A DNA stretch of 64,000 bases, taken from assembly GCA_017613735.1 (NCBI GenBank), contig JAGADF010000001.1, positions 1-64,000 on the forward strand. Reading direction: 5' to 3'. Below the pieces are notes generated by a model that worked only from the letters and a program-made list of their open reading frames with translations, ran no database searches and was not told the origin of the DNA. The stretch comes from Clostridia bacterium (lineage in GTDB: Bacteria > Bacillota > Clostridia > Oscillospirales > Acutalibacteraceae). Both the position numbers and the translations under genes were made by a program. Positions 19,019 to 28,216 of this stretch are shown one piece after another; position 1 is the first letter of the stretch, and each line of letters begins with the position of its first letter.

Positions 19019-20686
19019 ATGGATTTTAACCTGCTTGCGGATTTACTGCTTCCCGACATTAAAAAAACTCCCGACGAGCTTGAAGAGCTTTACCCCGACA
19101 GAGCCCTTAAGGAGGGGGCGCGCGTAACCCGTTTTGCGCCGAGCCCGACGGGCTATCTTCATCTCGGCGGCCTTTTCGGCGCGCTTACCGATATCCTTAC
19201 CGCAAAGGCTACGGGCGGAGTTTCTATGCTTCGTATTGAGGACACCGATAAAAAACGCGAAATAGGCGAGGGCGTTCAGGCTATACTCGACGGTTTTTCG
19301 GCGTTCGGTCTTTCGTTTGACGAGGGCGTTACAGCCGACGGCGAAAAGGGAGATTACGGCCCGTATACACAGAGTAAAAGAGTTGAAATATATCAAACGG
19401 TCGCCAAACAGCTTATACGCGAGGGCAAGGCTTACCCGTGTTTCTGCACATCCGACGAGCTGACCGCCCTTCGCGAAAGACAGGAGAAAGAGGGAGCTCC
19501 CTTCTGCGGCTACTACGGCAAGTGGGCAAAATGCAGAGACCTCTCTTTTGAAGAAATAAAGAAAAACATTGACGAGGGCAAACCTTGGGTACTGAGATTT
19601 CGCTCCGACGGCAACGAAGAAAACAAGGTCTTTTTTGACGATATAATCCGCGGCAAAATCGAAATGCCCGAAAACGTCATTGACGAGGTGCTTTTGAAGA
19701 GCGACGGCATTCCGACGTATCATTTCGCCCACGTGTGCGACGACCATTTTATGAGAACGACTCACGTAATCCGCGGCGAAGAGTGGATTTCTTCTACGCC
19801 TAAGCATATAGCTCTTTTTAAAGCCTGCGGTTACAGACTTCCGAAATACGCCCACACTCCGCAGGTTATGAAAATTGACGATGAAGACGGAACGAAGCGC
19901 AAGCTCTCAAAGAGAAAGGACCCCGAGGCGGCTGTAAGCTATTTCGTTGAAGAGGGATTTCCGAAGGAAGCTCTTATCGAATATCTTATGACTCTTCTCA
20001 ATTCCAATTTTGAGGACTGGCGCAGGGCTAATAAGGACGCAGACGTTTTCTCGTTCCCGTTCAACCTTAAAAAGATGAGTTCAAGCGGCTGCCTTTTCGA
20101 TATGGCGAAGCTTAACGATATTAGCAAGAACATTATTTCGGTTATGAGCGCCGACACCGTTTACCAAAGAGTTACCGACTGGGCAGGGCAGTTCGACGGC
20201 GAACTGTATTCGCTGTTTACGGCAAATCCCGAAAAAGCAAAGGCTATTCTCAATATCGACCGCGAGAATCCGAAACCGAGAAAGGATATAGCCAGATGGT
20301 CCGAGGTAAAGGATTTTGTCAGCTTTATGTATAACGAGCTTTATTCCGAAAATTACTCGCTGCCCGAAAACATAAACAGCGACGACGCCGCTTCAATAAT
20401 CGAAAGCTATAAAAACGTATTTGACGTAAACGACGACAAGCAGGTCTGGTTTGATAAAATAAAGGCATTGTGCGAGCCTCTCGGCTTTACGCCGAATGTT
20501 AAGGAATACAAGCAGAATCCCGATATGTTCAAGGGACACGTCGGCGACGTTTCAACCGTTATCAGGGTTGCCCTGACGGGAAGGACAAACACCCCCGACC
20601 TGCATTCGATAATCGGTATTCTCGGAACAGACGAGGTTCGGGAAAGGCTTGAAAAAGCCGAAAAGTATTACAGAGGAGAAATGTGA
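19019..20686 (+). CDS. gltX: glutamyl-tRNA synthetase
   Basis: The 555-aa product charges tRNA-Glu. It has the HIGH-like box [12 protein letters not shown] (about 40-51), [27 protein letters not shown], and the KMSKS equivalent KLSKRK at 295-300. The reading frame is open further upstream, but that stretch lies in the phosphodiesterase gene. The ATG at 19019 has GGAGG 6 bases upstream and is the better start. The protein carries about 35 residues before the catalytic core and is longer than the usual ~480 aa. glnS follows after one base, so this enzyme need not mischarge tRNA-Gln. Confidence 0.93.
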   Translation: MDFNLLADLLLPDIKKTPDELEELYPDRALKEGARVTRFAPSPTGYLHLGGLFGALTDILTAKATGGVSMLRIEDTDKKREIGEGVQAILDGFSAFGLSFDEGVTADGEKGDYGPYTQSKRVEIYQTVAKQLIREGKAYPCFCTSDELTALRERQEKEGAPFCGYYGKWAKCRDLSFEEIKKNIDEGKPWVLRFRSDGNEENKVFFDDIIRGKIEMPENVIDEVLLKSDGIPTYHFAHVCDDHFMRTTHVIRGEEWISSTPKHIALFKACGYRLPKYAHTPQVMKIDDEDGTKRKLSKRKDPEAAVSYFVEEGFPKEALIEYLMTLLNSNFEDWRRANKDADVFSFPFNLKKMSSSGCLFDMAKLNDISKNIISVMSADTVYQRVTDWAGQFDGELYSLFTANPEKAKAILNIDRENPKPRKDIARWSEVKDFVSFMYNELYSENYSLPENINSDDAASIIESYKNVFDVNDDKQVWFDKIKALCEPLGFTPNVKEYKQNPDMFKGHVGDVSTVIRVALTGRTNTPDLHSIIGILGTDEVRERLEKAEKYYRGEM

Positions 20687-20687
20687 G

Positions 20688-22340
20688 ATGGAAGAAACCG
20701 TAAAAAGCTCAAATTTCATACACGATTTTATTGACGAGGACCTGAAAAACGGCGTGTACGACCATGTCCAGACGCGTTTCCCGCCCGAGCCCAACGGCTA
20801 TCTTCACATAGGTCACGCAAAGGCTATCTGCATTAATTTCGGCACTTCGCAGAAGTATAACGGCGTATGCAATCTTCGCCTTGACGATACAAATCCCTCG
20901 AAAGAGGATGTCGAATACGTCGAGTCGATAAAGGAAGATATTGAATGGCTCGGCTTCAAATGGGACAAATGCCTTTACGCTTCAGGTTATTTCGATTTTA
21001 TTTACGAATGCGCCGTAAAGCTTATTGAAACGGGCAAGGCGTACGTTGACGACCTTGCCGCGGATGAGATAAGGGAATACAGAGGCACGCTTACCGAGGC
21101 CGGAAAAAACAGCCCGTACCGCGAAAGAAGCGTTGAAGAAAATCTTGAGCTGTTCAGGAGAATGACCGACGGCGAATTCGAAAACGGCGCAAGAGTTCTC
21201 AGAGCCAAAATCGATATGGCTTCGCCCAATATGAATATGCGCGACCCCGTTATTTACAGAATCGCCCATATTCCCCATCATCAGACGGGCGACAAATGGT
21301 GCGTATATCCGATGTACGACTTTGCGCATCCGCTGTCCGATTATAAAGAGGGCGTAACGCATTCGCTTTGTTCGCTTGAATTTGAAAACCACCGTCCGCT
21401 CTACGACTGGTTTTTAAGAGAGCTTGAGCTGCCGACCCCGCCAAGACAGATTGAGTTCGCAAGACTTAATCTCAACTACTGCCTGACAAGCAAAAGGAAA
21501 TGCCTCGCGCTTGTAAACGAGGGTATCGTAGACGGCTGGGACGACCCGAGAATGGCTACCTTAAGCGGTATGAGAAGACGCGGTTACCCGCCGGAGGCCA
21601 TACGCGATTTCTGTGAAAAAATCGGCGTTTCAAAGGCTTATTCGGTAGTTGATTTCGGACTTCTCGAAAGCTGCGTAAGAGATAGTCTTAACGCCGACGC
21701 TCCGAGGGCTATGGCTGTTCTCAATCCCTTAAAGGTGATTATCGACAACTACCCCGACGGAAAAACCGAAACGCTTGACGTTGAACTCCATCCCGACCAT
21801 CCCGAAATGGGAACGAGGAAGGTTACGTTTTCAAAGGAAATCTTTGTTGAACGCGACGACTTTATGATTGAGCCGGTCAAAAAGTATTTCAGACTTTTCC
21901 CCGGAAATGAGGTCAGGCTCAAGAGCGCGTACTTTGTAACCTGCACGGGTTATGAAACCGATGAAAACGGCGAGGTCACCTGCCTTCACTGCACCTACGA
22001 CCCCGAAACGAAGGGCGGCGACGCTCCCGACGGAAGAAAGGTCAGAGGTACTTTGCACTGGGTAAGCGCGGCGGACTGCGTAAAGGCTGAAATCAGACTT
22101 TATGACAGACTTTTCAAGGTGCCCAATCCCTCCGACGAAAGCGAGGGCAGCTTTAAGGAAAACCTCAATCCCGACTCGCTTAAAATAATTGACGGCGCGT
22201 TGCTTGAGGGCAGCCTTAAAGGAATAAAGCCGGGCGACACGTTCCAGTTTATGCGTCAGGGCTATTTCTGCGTTGACAAATTCAGTTCAGATGATAAAAT
22301 AGTTATCAACCGCACGGTTGCACTTAATTCAAGTTGGTAA
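20688..22340 (+). CDS. glnS: glutaminyl-tRNA synthetase
   Basis: The 550-aa protein is a Gln[24 protein letters not shown] (HIGH box), [23 protein letters not shown], the Asp-rich [30 protein letters not shown] segment, [14 protein letters not shown], and the KMSKS variant LTSKRK. The C-terminal beta-barrel anticodon domain is complete. The ATG at 20688 follows GAGGAGAAATGTG and directly abuts gltX. Many Firmicutes lack glnS and make Gln-tRNA by amidation with GatCAB, so this gene is a sporadic trait, generally explained by horizontal transfer. Confidence 0.95.
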   Translation: MEETVKSSNFIHDFIDEDLKNGVYDHVQTRFPPEPNGYLHIGHAKAICINFGTSQKYNGVCNLRLDDTNPSKEDVEYVESIKEDIEWLGFKWDKCLYASGYFDFIYECAVKLIETGKAYVDDLAADEIREYRGTLTEAGKNSPYRERSVEENLELFRRMTDGEFENGARVLRAKIDMASPNMNMRDPVIYRIAHIPHHQTGDKWCVYPMYDFAHPLSDYKEGVTHSLCSLEFENHRPLYDWFLRELELPTPPRQIEFARLNLNYCLTSKRKCLALVNEGIVDGWDDPRMATLSGMRRRGYPPEAIRDFCEKIGVSKAYSVVDFGLLESCVRDSLNADAPRAMAVLNPLKVIIDNYPDGKTETLDVELHPDHPEMGTRKVTFSKEIFVERDDFMIEPVKKYFRLFPGNEVRLKSAYFVTCTGYETDENGEVTCLHCTYDPETKGGDAPDGRKVRGTLHWVSAADCVKAEIRLYDRLFKVPNPSDESEGSFKENLNPDSLKIIDGALLEGSLKGIKPGDTFQFMRQGYFCVDKFSSDDKIVINRTVALNSSW

Positions 22341-22353
22341 GAGGAGATACGGT

Positions 22354-23079
22354 ATGACAGTAAATGAACAGAAAATAAAAAAGAGTGATAAGGGCTTTAA
22401 TATTCTTTACCGTGTTGTCACGGCTCTTATAGCCGCGGCGACTTATCCGGTAATGTTCTTTACAAGCCTGTTCTATTTCGCTTATACGATTCCGCTCTGG
22501 CCGATTATTTCAAGCGATTCAACAGACACCGGAGCGACTTATTTCAAAATGAGCATTTATGAGGCAGTCAGCGAATCCTCTGTTTTTAAAGACCTTTTTG
22601 TCGGTAAGGACGCAAAGGTTGACCTAGCGGGAGTGCTTGAGCTTATTAAACCGCAGCTTATTGCTATTGTCTGCCTTTACGCTGCAGTTGCATTGCTGGC
22701 TCTTATTATAATTGTATTTGCTGCATTCACACGGAAAAAGCTTCCGGTTATTGTTTCTTCAATACTCGGTATCGGCGTTCTTTCGTTTATTCCGCTCGCG
22801 TTCAGCCGCCTTCAGGCTCCGTTCCTTGACGGCACAATCAATCTTGATTCTTTCCTGCATCTCGGGCTTGAAAACATTCTTGACCTTGTTGCTAAGGTGG
22901 ATTTCATTCGCGCGGGCGAGGCGTACACTTTCCTCTGGGTAATATTTGTTGCGCTTCTTGCCTGGACAGGCGCGGTTATGCTTGTATCTTTAGGCGATGA
23001 GCCGAAAAAGGTTAAGGCTCCGAAAGAGAAAAAACCGAAAAAAGAAAAGAAACCCAAGGAAAAAGTTGCCGAAGAATAA
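22354..23079 (+). CDS. membrane protein of unknown function
   Basis: I do not recognise this family. The 241-aa product has hydrophobic segments at about residues 18-48, 99-125, 131-150 and 190-212 and an external loop between the first and second. It ends in a Lys/Pro/Glu tail (KKVKAPKEKKPKKEKKPKEK) that is likely cytoplasmic and may bind nucleic acid or membranes. The ATG at 22354 with GAGGAGA 7 bases upstream is preferred over an earlier open frame inside glnS. It starts 13 bases after glnS and is closed by a strong terminator at 23091, so it is the last gene of the long housekeeping run. Confidence 0.7.
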   Translation: MTVNEQKIKKSDKGFNILYRVVTALIAAATYPVMFFTSLFYFAYTIPLWPIISSDSTDTGATYFKMSIYEAVSESSVFKDLFVGKDAKVDLAGVLELIKPQLIAIVCLYAAVALLALIIIVFAAFTRKKLPVIVSSILGIGVLSFIPLAFSRLQAPFLDGTINLDSFLHLGLENILDLVAKVDFIRAGEAYTFLWVIFVALLAWTGAVMLVSLGDEPKKVKAPKEKKPKKEKKPKEKVAEE

Positions 23080-23090
23080 TAAAAAACTCA

Positions 23091-23129
23091 GGCAGGAACT
23101 GATTTTTTACAGTTCCTGCCATATTTTTT
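23091..23129 (+). terminator. Rho-independent terminator closing the housekeeping run
   Basis: Perfect 11-bp arms GGCAGGAACTG (23091-23101) and CAGTTCCTGCC (23110-23120) are followed by ATATTTTTTC. Confidence 0.9.
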
Positions 23130-23160
23130 CAAAAAAATATGATTTTTTTCAAAAAAGTAC

Positions 23161-23189
23161 TTGCATTTTGTTTTAAGGGGTGCTATAAT
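23161..23189 (+). promoter_or_regulatory. sigma-A promoter of the 5S rRNA gene
   Basis: TTGCAT (-35, 23161-23166), a 17-base spacer and TATAAT (-10, 23184-23189) form a near-consensus promoter about 50 bases ahead of the mature 5S sequence. Initiation near 23196 would give a short 5' extension to be trimmed. Confidence 0.8.
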
Positions 23190-23238
23190 GCAGTCACTTA
23201 CTTGAGAGAACGTGAATAAAACGTATCTTTCAGTAGTC

Positions 23239-23353
<115 letters not shown>

Positions 23354-23409
23354 TTTTGAAGGAGAGCAGTTTCCCAATAGGGGGGCTGTTTTTCTTTTGC
23401 TTTTTTATA

Positions 23410-23449
23410 AAAATAACGTCCTGCAGATTGCTCTGCAGGGCGTTATTTT
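23410..23449. terminator. bidirectional terminator between the 5S gene and the convergent lipoprotein gene
   Basis: Arms AAAATAACGTCCTGCAG (23410-23426) and CTGCAGGGCGTTATTTT (23433-23449) pair over 17 bp with a 6-base loop and A and T tracts on both sides, so it works for both strands. A T-rich stretch (23389-23407) just after the 5S gene may add a first stop. Confidence 0.88.
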
Positions 23450-23456
23450 CGTTTTA

Positions 23457-24167
23457 TTATTTGAAGTTGATAGCGTCAAGAACAACGTTAAAATCTGTAT
23501 TGTTCATGTCTTTTTCATCTAAGGCGCCGCAGATGACAGAGAAAGTATAGCCTTTAACGTTAAATACATAAAAGTTATAACAGGCTGTTCCTTTTGAACC
23601 ATCTTCAAGAGTATTAGTACCAATAAACGAAAAAAGGGTTACGGGAGAAATCTCGCCGTTTCTGAGAGTTATTTCTTTTTTCTCATTCTTTTTAACTTCT
23701 TCAACGTTGTCTACAAAATTGTTATGGATAGATTCCAGTTCATTAACAGCATCTTCATAAGAATTGCGTGAAGTATGAATATCGACTGTTATTTTACTGT
23801 CAACAGTTCCGTATTTGAGCTGGACGTAGTCGAGGGCGTCTCTGTTAAGAACCCAACCTTCGGGAACTTTCAGCGTGTAAGAACCGGTTTCGACATTTTT
23901 GCCGTTTGCATCTATAACAATGCTGTCATCAGGCACAACTTCGGTTTTGTAATCCCCGAATTTATCTGTTATGAGATCTCCTCTTGAATCGGTCGGAATG
24001 ATAATAGCTCTGCCTGCGGAATCCGTTACCGTTTCACCATTTTCGTCAGTATAAGCGACATGTTTTTTACCGCTTGGGTCTGTATAGTATTTCTTTCTTG
24101 TGCAGCCGACGAAAACAAATGTTAATGCAAGCATAACACAGATTACGGCAATAATTCTTTTATTCAT
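23457..24167 (-). CDS. putative lipoprotein of unknown function
   Basis: The 236-aa product starts with a lipoprotein signal (MNKRIIAVICVMLALTFVFV, then the lipobox GC with Cys22), so it should be lipid-anchored on the outer face of the membrane. The next ~50 residues are polar and repetitive (short DxxGK/DENGE-like units), then a globular domain of about 140 aa that includes TLKVPEGWVLNRDALDYVQL and SFIGTNTLEDGSKG. No family recognised. The start lies 3 bases after the kinase stop and its GGAGG is inside the end of the kinase gene, so it is coupled to it. It could be an extracellular partner of the kinase operon. Confidence 0.8.
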   Translation of the reverse strand: MNKRIIAVICVMLALTFVFVGCTRKKYYTDPSGKKHVAYTDENGETVTDSAGRAIIIPTDSRGDLITDKFGDYKTEVVPDDSIVIDANGKNVETGSYTLKVPEGWVLNRDALDYVQLKYGTVDSKITVDIHTSRNSYEDAVNELESIHNNFVDNVEEVKKNEKKEITLRNGEISPVTLFSFIGTNTLEDGSKGTACYNFYVFNVKGYTFSVICGALDEKDMNNTDFNVVLDAINFK

Positions 24168-24170
24168 TTA

Positions 24171-25784
24171 TCATTTACCTCCGTTGAGCATTTCAAAGTT
24201 TTTCTTGTTTGAGTTATAAAGTTCTTTGAATACTTCAAAGTTTTTGTCGTAAAGAACCTTCTTTGTGAAATCGGGCTGGAAGGTCTTTGCTGCGGGAATA
24301 AGAGTTTTCGCGTCCGCAAGGTCTTTGATTATGCCTACGCCTGCGGAAATAACGCAGGCCGCGCCTACTGCGCCGACATTCTGCGGAGAAGCGACGGTTT
24401 CTATAATTCTGCCTGTGCAGTCGGCAAGCATCTGACAGGTGATGTCCGAAAGCGCGCCGCCGCCTACGAAGCGGATTGTCGTCGAGGTCTTTATCTTCTT
24501 ATCCTGAGTCTCAAGCATCCAGCGGAGGTGGAAACATACGCCCTCCATAACCGCACGGATAAGTTCGCTCTTGCCTGTTTCAAGGCTTATGTTAAAGAAC
24601 ATTCCCTTTGCGTTCGGGTCTTCAAACGGGCAACGGTTGCCGTGAAGCCAGGGAGTGAAGATTACTCCGCCCGAACCGGGCTCGATTGTATCGACAACAG
24701 CCATCATATAGTCGTAGAGATTGGTGTAAACAACTTCCATATCGGCTTTGCCGTGCTTGAGATTATGCTGTTTATTCATATATACGTCGATTTCGTCAAG
24801 GGCAAGGTGGTCCTTAACCCATTCGGCGCATTTGCCGGCGGTTTCCATCTCGGCAAAGTAGTTGTAATAACCCGGTCTTGCGCCGACGATTGCGGCAATC
24901 ATTGACGAGGTGTCGACAATGCTCTTTTCAACGACGGTTGAAACCCAGCCGGAAGTACCCTGATAGATATGAGTGTCGCCCGGTCTTGTGCTGCCCGCGC
25001 CGACGCCTATGAGAGAAGCGTCGCCGCCGCCGCCGAATACCGCCGTGCCCTCTGCGAGACCGAGCTCGTCAGCCGCTTTCTTTGTGAGCGTGCCTACGCG
25101 GTCGGTTGATTTGACTATGGTTGCAAGATGGTCCATATTGATACCTATCATCTTGCACATTTCGGGACTCCAGGTATTCTTTTTTATGTCGTAAATCATT
25201 GTCGAGAACGCCGAGTCGTGAGTCATAATGAACTCGCCGGTCATTCTTACGATAAGGTATTCCTTGACGTCGAGCCATTTATAAACCTTTTTGAAATTCT
25301 GCGGCTCGTGTTTTTCAACCCACTTGTATTTCCATACGGGGTCTTTTACGCTTAAGGGAGCGGCGCCCGTAATCATAAGCGACTTGAGAACCTTCTGGGC
25401 GTTGCCGCCGGCAATTCTCGGCGGTTTTCCCATACATTCCTTCATTTCCTCCCTTGCGCGCTGGTCCATATAACTGAACGCGGGACGGACTGCGTTGCCG
25501 TCCTTGTCAACAAGAACAACGCCCTGCATCTGTGAGCAGAAGGAGATACCCGAAATATCTTCGGCCTTAACCTTGACCTTTTTCATAATGCTCTTTGTCG
25601 TGGAGCACATAGCTTCCCACCATTCGTCGGGATGCTGCTCGGCTCCGCCGCCGTCGATAACATAAAGGTTGTAGCCCTGACTTTCAGCCGCAAGGAGCTC
25701 AATTTTGTCGCTGATTTCGAAAAGGCAGGTCTTAACGCCCGTCGTTCCGATATCATAGGCTATTGCATAAATTGATTTAACCAT
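24171..25784 (-). CDS. FGGY-family carbohydrate kinase (xylulokinase-like)
   Basis: FGGY kinases phosphorylate sugars or polyols. The 537-aa product has the N-terminal ATPase phosphate-1 motif IAYDIGTTGVKTCLFE and the substrate-side WWEAMCSTTKSIMKK and ISFCSQMQGVVLVDKDGN. The C-terminal domain has GGGGDASLIGVGAGSTRPGDTHIYQGTSGWVS and adenosine-site FVGGGALSDITCQMLADCTGRII. Residues LFVTP-like GVIFTPWLHGNRCPFEDPNAKGMFF match the xylulokinase/gluconokinase side of the family. The substrate cannot be told from sequence. ATG 25784 has GGAGG 8 bases upstream. It lies 18 bases downstream of the TetR gene on the same strand and opposite an aminotransferase-aldolase operon. Confidence 0.92.
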   Translation of the reverse strand: MVKSIYAIAYDIGTTGVKTCLFEISDKIELLAAESQGYNLYVIDGGGAEQHPDEWWEAMCSTTKSIMKKVKVKAEDISGISFCSQMQGVVLVDKDGNAVRPAFSYMDQRAREEMKECMGKPPRIAGGNAQKVLKSLMITGAAPLSVKDPVWKYKWVEKHEPQNFKKVYKWLDVKEYLIVRMTGEFIMTHDSAFSTMIYDIKKNTWSPEMCKMIGINMDHLATIVKSTDRVGTLTKKAADELGLAEGTAVFGGGGDASLIGVGAGSTRPGDTHIYQGTSGWVSTVVEKSIVDTSSMIAAIVGARPGYYNYFAEMETAGKCAEWVKDHLALDEIDVYMNKQHNLKHGKADMEVVYTNLYDYMMAVVDTIEPGSGGVIFTPWLHGNRCPFEDPNAKGMFFNISLETGKSELIRAVMEGVCFHLRWMLETQDKKIKTSTTIRFVGGGALSDITCQMLADCTGRIIETVASPQNVGAVGAACVISAGVGIIKDLADAKTLIPAAKTFQPDFTKKVLYDKNFEVFKELYNSNKKNFEMLNGGK

Positions 25785-25802
25785 TGTCTGTCCTCCGTCC
25801 GG

Positions 25803-26468
25803 TTATTTGTATTTAAACGCTGATTTAATAAACTTAAGCATCTGTTCGACTACGAAGTCGTCTTTTTCGAATATGTTTTCGTCAGTGAAAATTTTAAAGC
25901 GTTCGCAGTAGTATTCGCAGGAATACGAAAACTGAAGCGACATAAAAAGGTTGTCTATCATAAACGCCGCCATGCCCGTATCGAGGTCGGGGCGTATTTC
26001 GCCGGTTTTCTTGCCCTGCTCAATGGCCTGTTTATAAACCGAAGCCGAAACGCCTTCCATGGCTTCGGCAAGCTGACGGGCAAGGGAATCGTCGTTTTCA
26101 CCCGTGATTTCGTTATACAGCTTTATAAGCCTGCTCTGCGTTCTTGAAAAATCCTGAAGCTCGCGGATAATTCTTTCAACCTTGATAAGTACGTCTACGT
26201 CTTCAATAAGAAGCGAGCGAAGGGTGTTGTCGATTCTCTCGATTCCGTGATGAACGACGGTCAGGAACAAGTCCTGCTTACCCTCGAAATATTTATAAAT
26301 TGAGCCGACGCTTATGTCCGCCGCCTTTGCGATAGCGCTTACGTTTGCGTTTTCATACCCGTTGAGCGCGAACTCGTTTGTCGCGCACTGAAGAATGCGG
26401 TTGCGTTTTTCAGTGGGGATGTTGTCGAACGTGCGCTTATGGCGGTCCTTGAAGCTTAAATCCTCCAT
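25803..26468 (-). CDS. TetR-family transcriptional regulator
   Basis: The 221-aa protein has an N-terminal TetR DNA-binding domain (about 15-63). The recognition region reads ILQCATNEFALNGYENANVS, then AIAKAADISVGSIYKYFEGK. The C-terminal ligand-binding helices (about 70-221) are unlike any I can assign. It heads the minus-strand operon with the FGGY kinase and lipoprotein and is divergent from the aminotransferase operon 194 bases away. A palindromic operator candidate (26598-26633) lies in that gap, so it probably controls both directions in response to the pathway substrate (inference). Confidence 0.9.
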   Translation of the reverse strand: MEDLSFKDRHKRTFDNIPTEKRNRILQCATNEFALNGYENANVSAIAKAADISVGSIYKYFEGKQDLFLTVVHHGIERIDNTLRSLLIEDVDVLIKVERIIRELQDFSRTQSRLIKLYNEITGENDDSLARQLAEAMEGVSASVYKQAIEQGKKTGEIRPDLDTGMAAFMIDNLFMSLQFSYSCEYYCERFKIFTDENIFEKDDFVVEQMLKFIKSAFKYK

Positions 26469-26565
26469 AAAAGGCTACCTCTTAAAACAGTTTTCTCCAT
26501 TGTAATTCTCATATATTTTAACACATTATACAAATTATACAAGATTTTTTTGCAAAAAAAGAGAA

Positions 26566-26593
26566 TTGACATTGTGATTTTTCGTGATATAAT
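26566..26593 (+). promoter_or_regulatory. sigma-A promoter of the aminotransferase-aldolase operon
   Basis: Consensus TTGACA (26566-26571) and TATAAT (26588-26593) are separated by 16 bases. The downstream operator candidate starts 5 bases after the -10 box, over the likely +1. Confidence 0.85.
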
Positions 26594-26597
26594 GTTA

Positions 26598-26633
26598 GGT
26601 GAATATAAATTCACCGCGTCGACGGGTGAATTT
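26598..26633. promoter_or_regulatory. candidate operator: three alternating GGTGAAT half-sites
   Basis: GGTGAATATAAATTCACC (26598-26615) is an inverted repeat with 7-bp arms. The right arm AAATTCACC (26607-26615) pairs again with GGTGAATTT (26625-26633), a second inverted repeat with 9-bp arms around a core containing CGTCGACG. The array covers the expected transcription start between tetR and the aminotransferase gene, where a repressor would block. The same bases could also form alternative RNA hairpins. Confidence 0.6.
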
Positions 26634-26662
26634 AACAATTTTTTATAACGGAGGTAAACCAA

Positions 26663-28147
26663 ATGGACACCAGATTCGCGATTTCCGAGTACCATGACGC
26701 TGCCGCGATAAACAGACAGCTTGATGAACTCATTAAAAAGCCAATCTACACAGTTACCGACGAGGCCCTTAAGGATTATGTCGATAACTACTTTGAGAAG
26801 AAGTGCGCAAAGTCAAAGAAGATGATTGAAGAAGCAAAGGCAATCATCCCCGGCGGCGTTCAGCACAACCTTGCCTTCAACTATCCCTTCCCGCTTGTTA
26901 TAACCAAGGCGGAAGGCGCCTATATGTATGATATTGACGGCAATAAGTACTATGATTTCCTTCAGGCGGGCGGCCCGACGGTTCTCGGTTCGAATCCTCC
27001 CGAGGTCAGAGAGCAGGTTATTGACCTTCTTAACACCTGCGGTCCTTCAACGGGACTTTTCCACGAGTTTGAGTATAAGCTCGCGAAGAAGGTTTCCGAT
27101 TCAGTTGAATCTGTTCAGATGCTTCGTATGCAGGCTTCGGGTACAGAGGCTTGTATGACGGCTGTACGTGTTGCGCGTCTTGCCACAAAGAAGAAGAACA
27201 TTCTTAAAATGGGCGGCGCTTATCACGGCTGGTCGGATCAGCTCGGTTACGGTATCCGTGTTCCCGGTTCAAAATTCACCCAGGCTCACGGCGTTCCGCT
27301 TTATATCTTCAAGCACACTCAGGAATTCTTCCCCGGCGACCTTGAAGACCTTGAAAGAAAGCTCTTTATGAATCAGTTCCGCGGCGGTACGGCTGCAGTA
27401 TTCATTGAGCCCGTAGGTCCCGAAAGCGGCTCGACTCCCGTTGATTTCGATTTCAACAAGGGCGTTGAAAGACTTTGCCGTAAGTACGGCGCGCTTCTCG
27501 TATTCGACGAGGTTGTTACAGGCTTCCGTATCGGTATGGCGGGCGCTCAGGGCTACTTCGGCGTATCACCCGACCTTACAATCTTCGGTAAGGTTATCGG
27601 CGGCGGTTACCCGGCGGCAGGCGCAATCGGCGGCAAGAGAGAATATATGCAGTATCTCGGCGCAGGTCTTGACGCTACCGGCAACAAGAAGATTCACAAG
27701 GCGTTTACGGGCGGTACTCTTTCGGCTAACCCGCTTACATGCTGCGCAGGTTACTTCATGCTTGAAGAAATCGACAGACAGAACGCATGCCAGAAGGCAG
27801 GCCTTATGGGCGACAGAATGAGAGAAGGTCTCCAGAAGCTTATCGACAAGCACGGTCTTCCCTTCGTAACATGGAACGAAGGCTCTATCTGCCACCTTGA
27901 AACAGTCGGTACCCTTCACTTCTCCATTAACTGGAAGAAGCCGTGGACCATCCCCGGAGTTCTTGACGCTACGGGCGAGAGAAAAGAAGTTATGACTCAT
28001 ATGGGCGCCGCTTATACTGCTGAAGGCGTTATCACTCTTGCGGGCAGCCGTCTTTACACTTCCGCAGCTTATGACGAGAAGATGATTGACGATTCGCTTA
28101 AGAGATTCGATAAGGTATTCGCGAAGGTTGCTCTTAAAGAGGACTGA
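26663..28147 (+). CDS. class III PLP-dependent aminotransferase (glutamate-1-semialdehyde aminomutase-like)
   Basis: The 494-aa protein belongs to the class III aminotransferases. After ~65 extra N-terminal residues it shows IPGGVQHNLAFNYPFPLV, the LQASGTEA-type motif MQASGTEACMTAVRVAR, AYHGWSDQLGYG, IEPVGPESGSTP, VFDEVVTGFRIG and the PLP lysine in LTIFGKVIGGGYPAAG (Lys310). It resembles glutamate-1-semialdehyde aminomutase, but no heme genes adjoin. Together with the kinase and aldolase it more likely transaminates an amino-sugar-like or amino-alcohol intermediate (inference). ATG 26663 has CGGAGG upstream. A hairpin at 28164 separates it from the aldolase gene. Confidence 0.9.
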   Translation: MDTRFAISEYHDAAAINRQLDELIKKPIYTVTDEALKDYVDNYFEKKCAKSKKMIEEAKAIIPGGVQHNLAFNYPFPLVITKAEGAYMYDIDGNKYYDFLQAGGPTVLGSNPPEVREQVIDLLNTCGPSTGLFHEFEYKLAKKVSDSVESVQMLRMQASGTEACMTAVRVARLATKKKNILKMGGAYHGWSDQLGYGIRVPGSKFTQAHGVPLYIFKHTQEFFPGDLEDLERKLFMNQFRGGTAAVFIEPVGPESGSTPVDFDFNKGVERLCRKYGALLVFDEVVTGFRIGMAGAQGYFGVSPDLTIFGKVIGGGYPAAGAIGGKREYMQYLGAGLDATGNKKIHKAFTGGTLSANPLTCCAGYFMLEEIDRQNACQKAGLMGDRMREGLQKLIDKHGLPFVTWNEGSICHLETVGTLHFSINWKKPWTIPGVLDATGERKEVMTHMGAAYTAEGVITLAGSRLYTSAAYDEKMIDDSLKRFDKVFAKVALKED

Positions 28148-28163
28148 TAAATAACAATTCTGT

Positions 28164-28196
28164 ATATGGGAGGACTCATATCCTCCCATATCTTTT
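28164..28196 (+). terminator. intra-operon hairpin (partial terminator or processing site)
   Basis: Perfect 11-bp arms ATATGGGAGGA (28164-28174) and TCCTCCCATAT (28181-28191) around a 6-base loop, followed by a short CTTTTCC. With so few T residues it would terminate weakly or protect an mRNA end. Confidence 0.6.
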
Positions 28197-28216
28197 CCGA
28201 AAGATACGGTGATTTT

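Noticed and set aside
23356..23550. 64-codon frame after the 5S gene on the plus strand
   Set aside because: It runs through the bidirectional terminator into the antisense of the lipoprotein gene.
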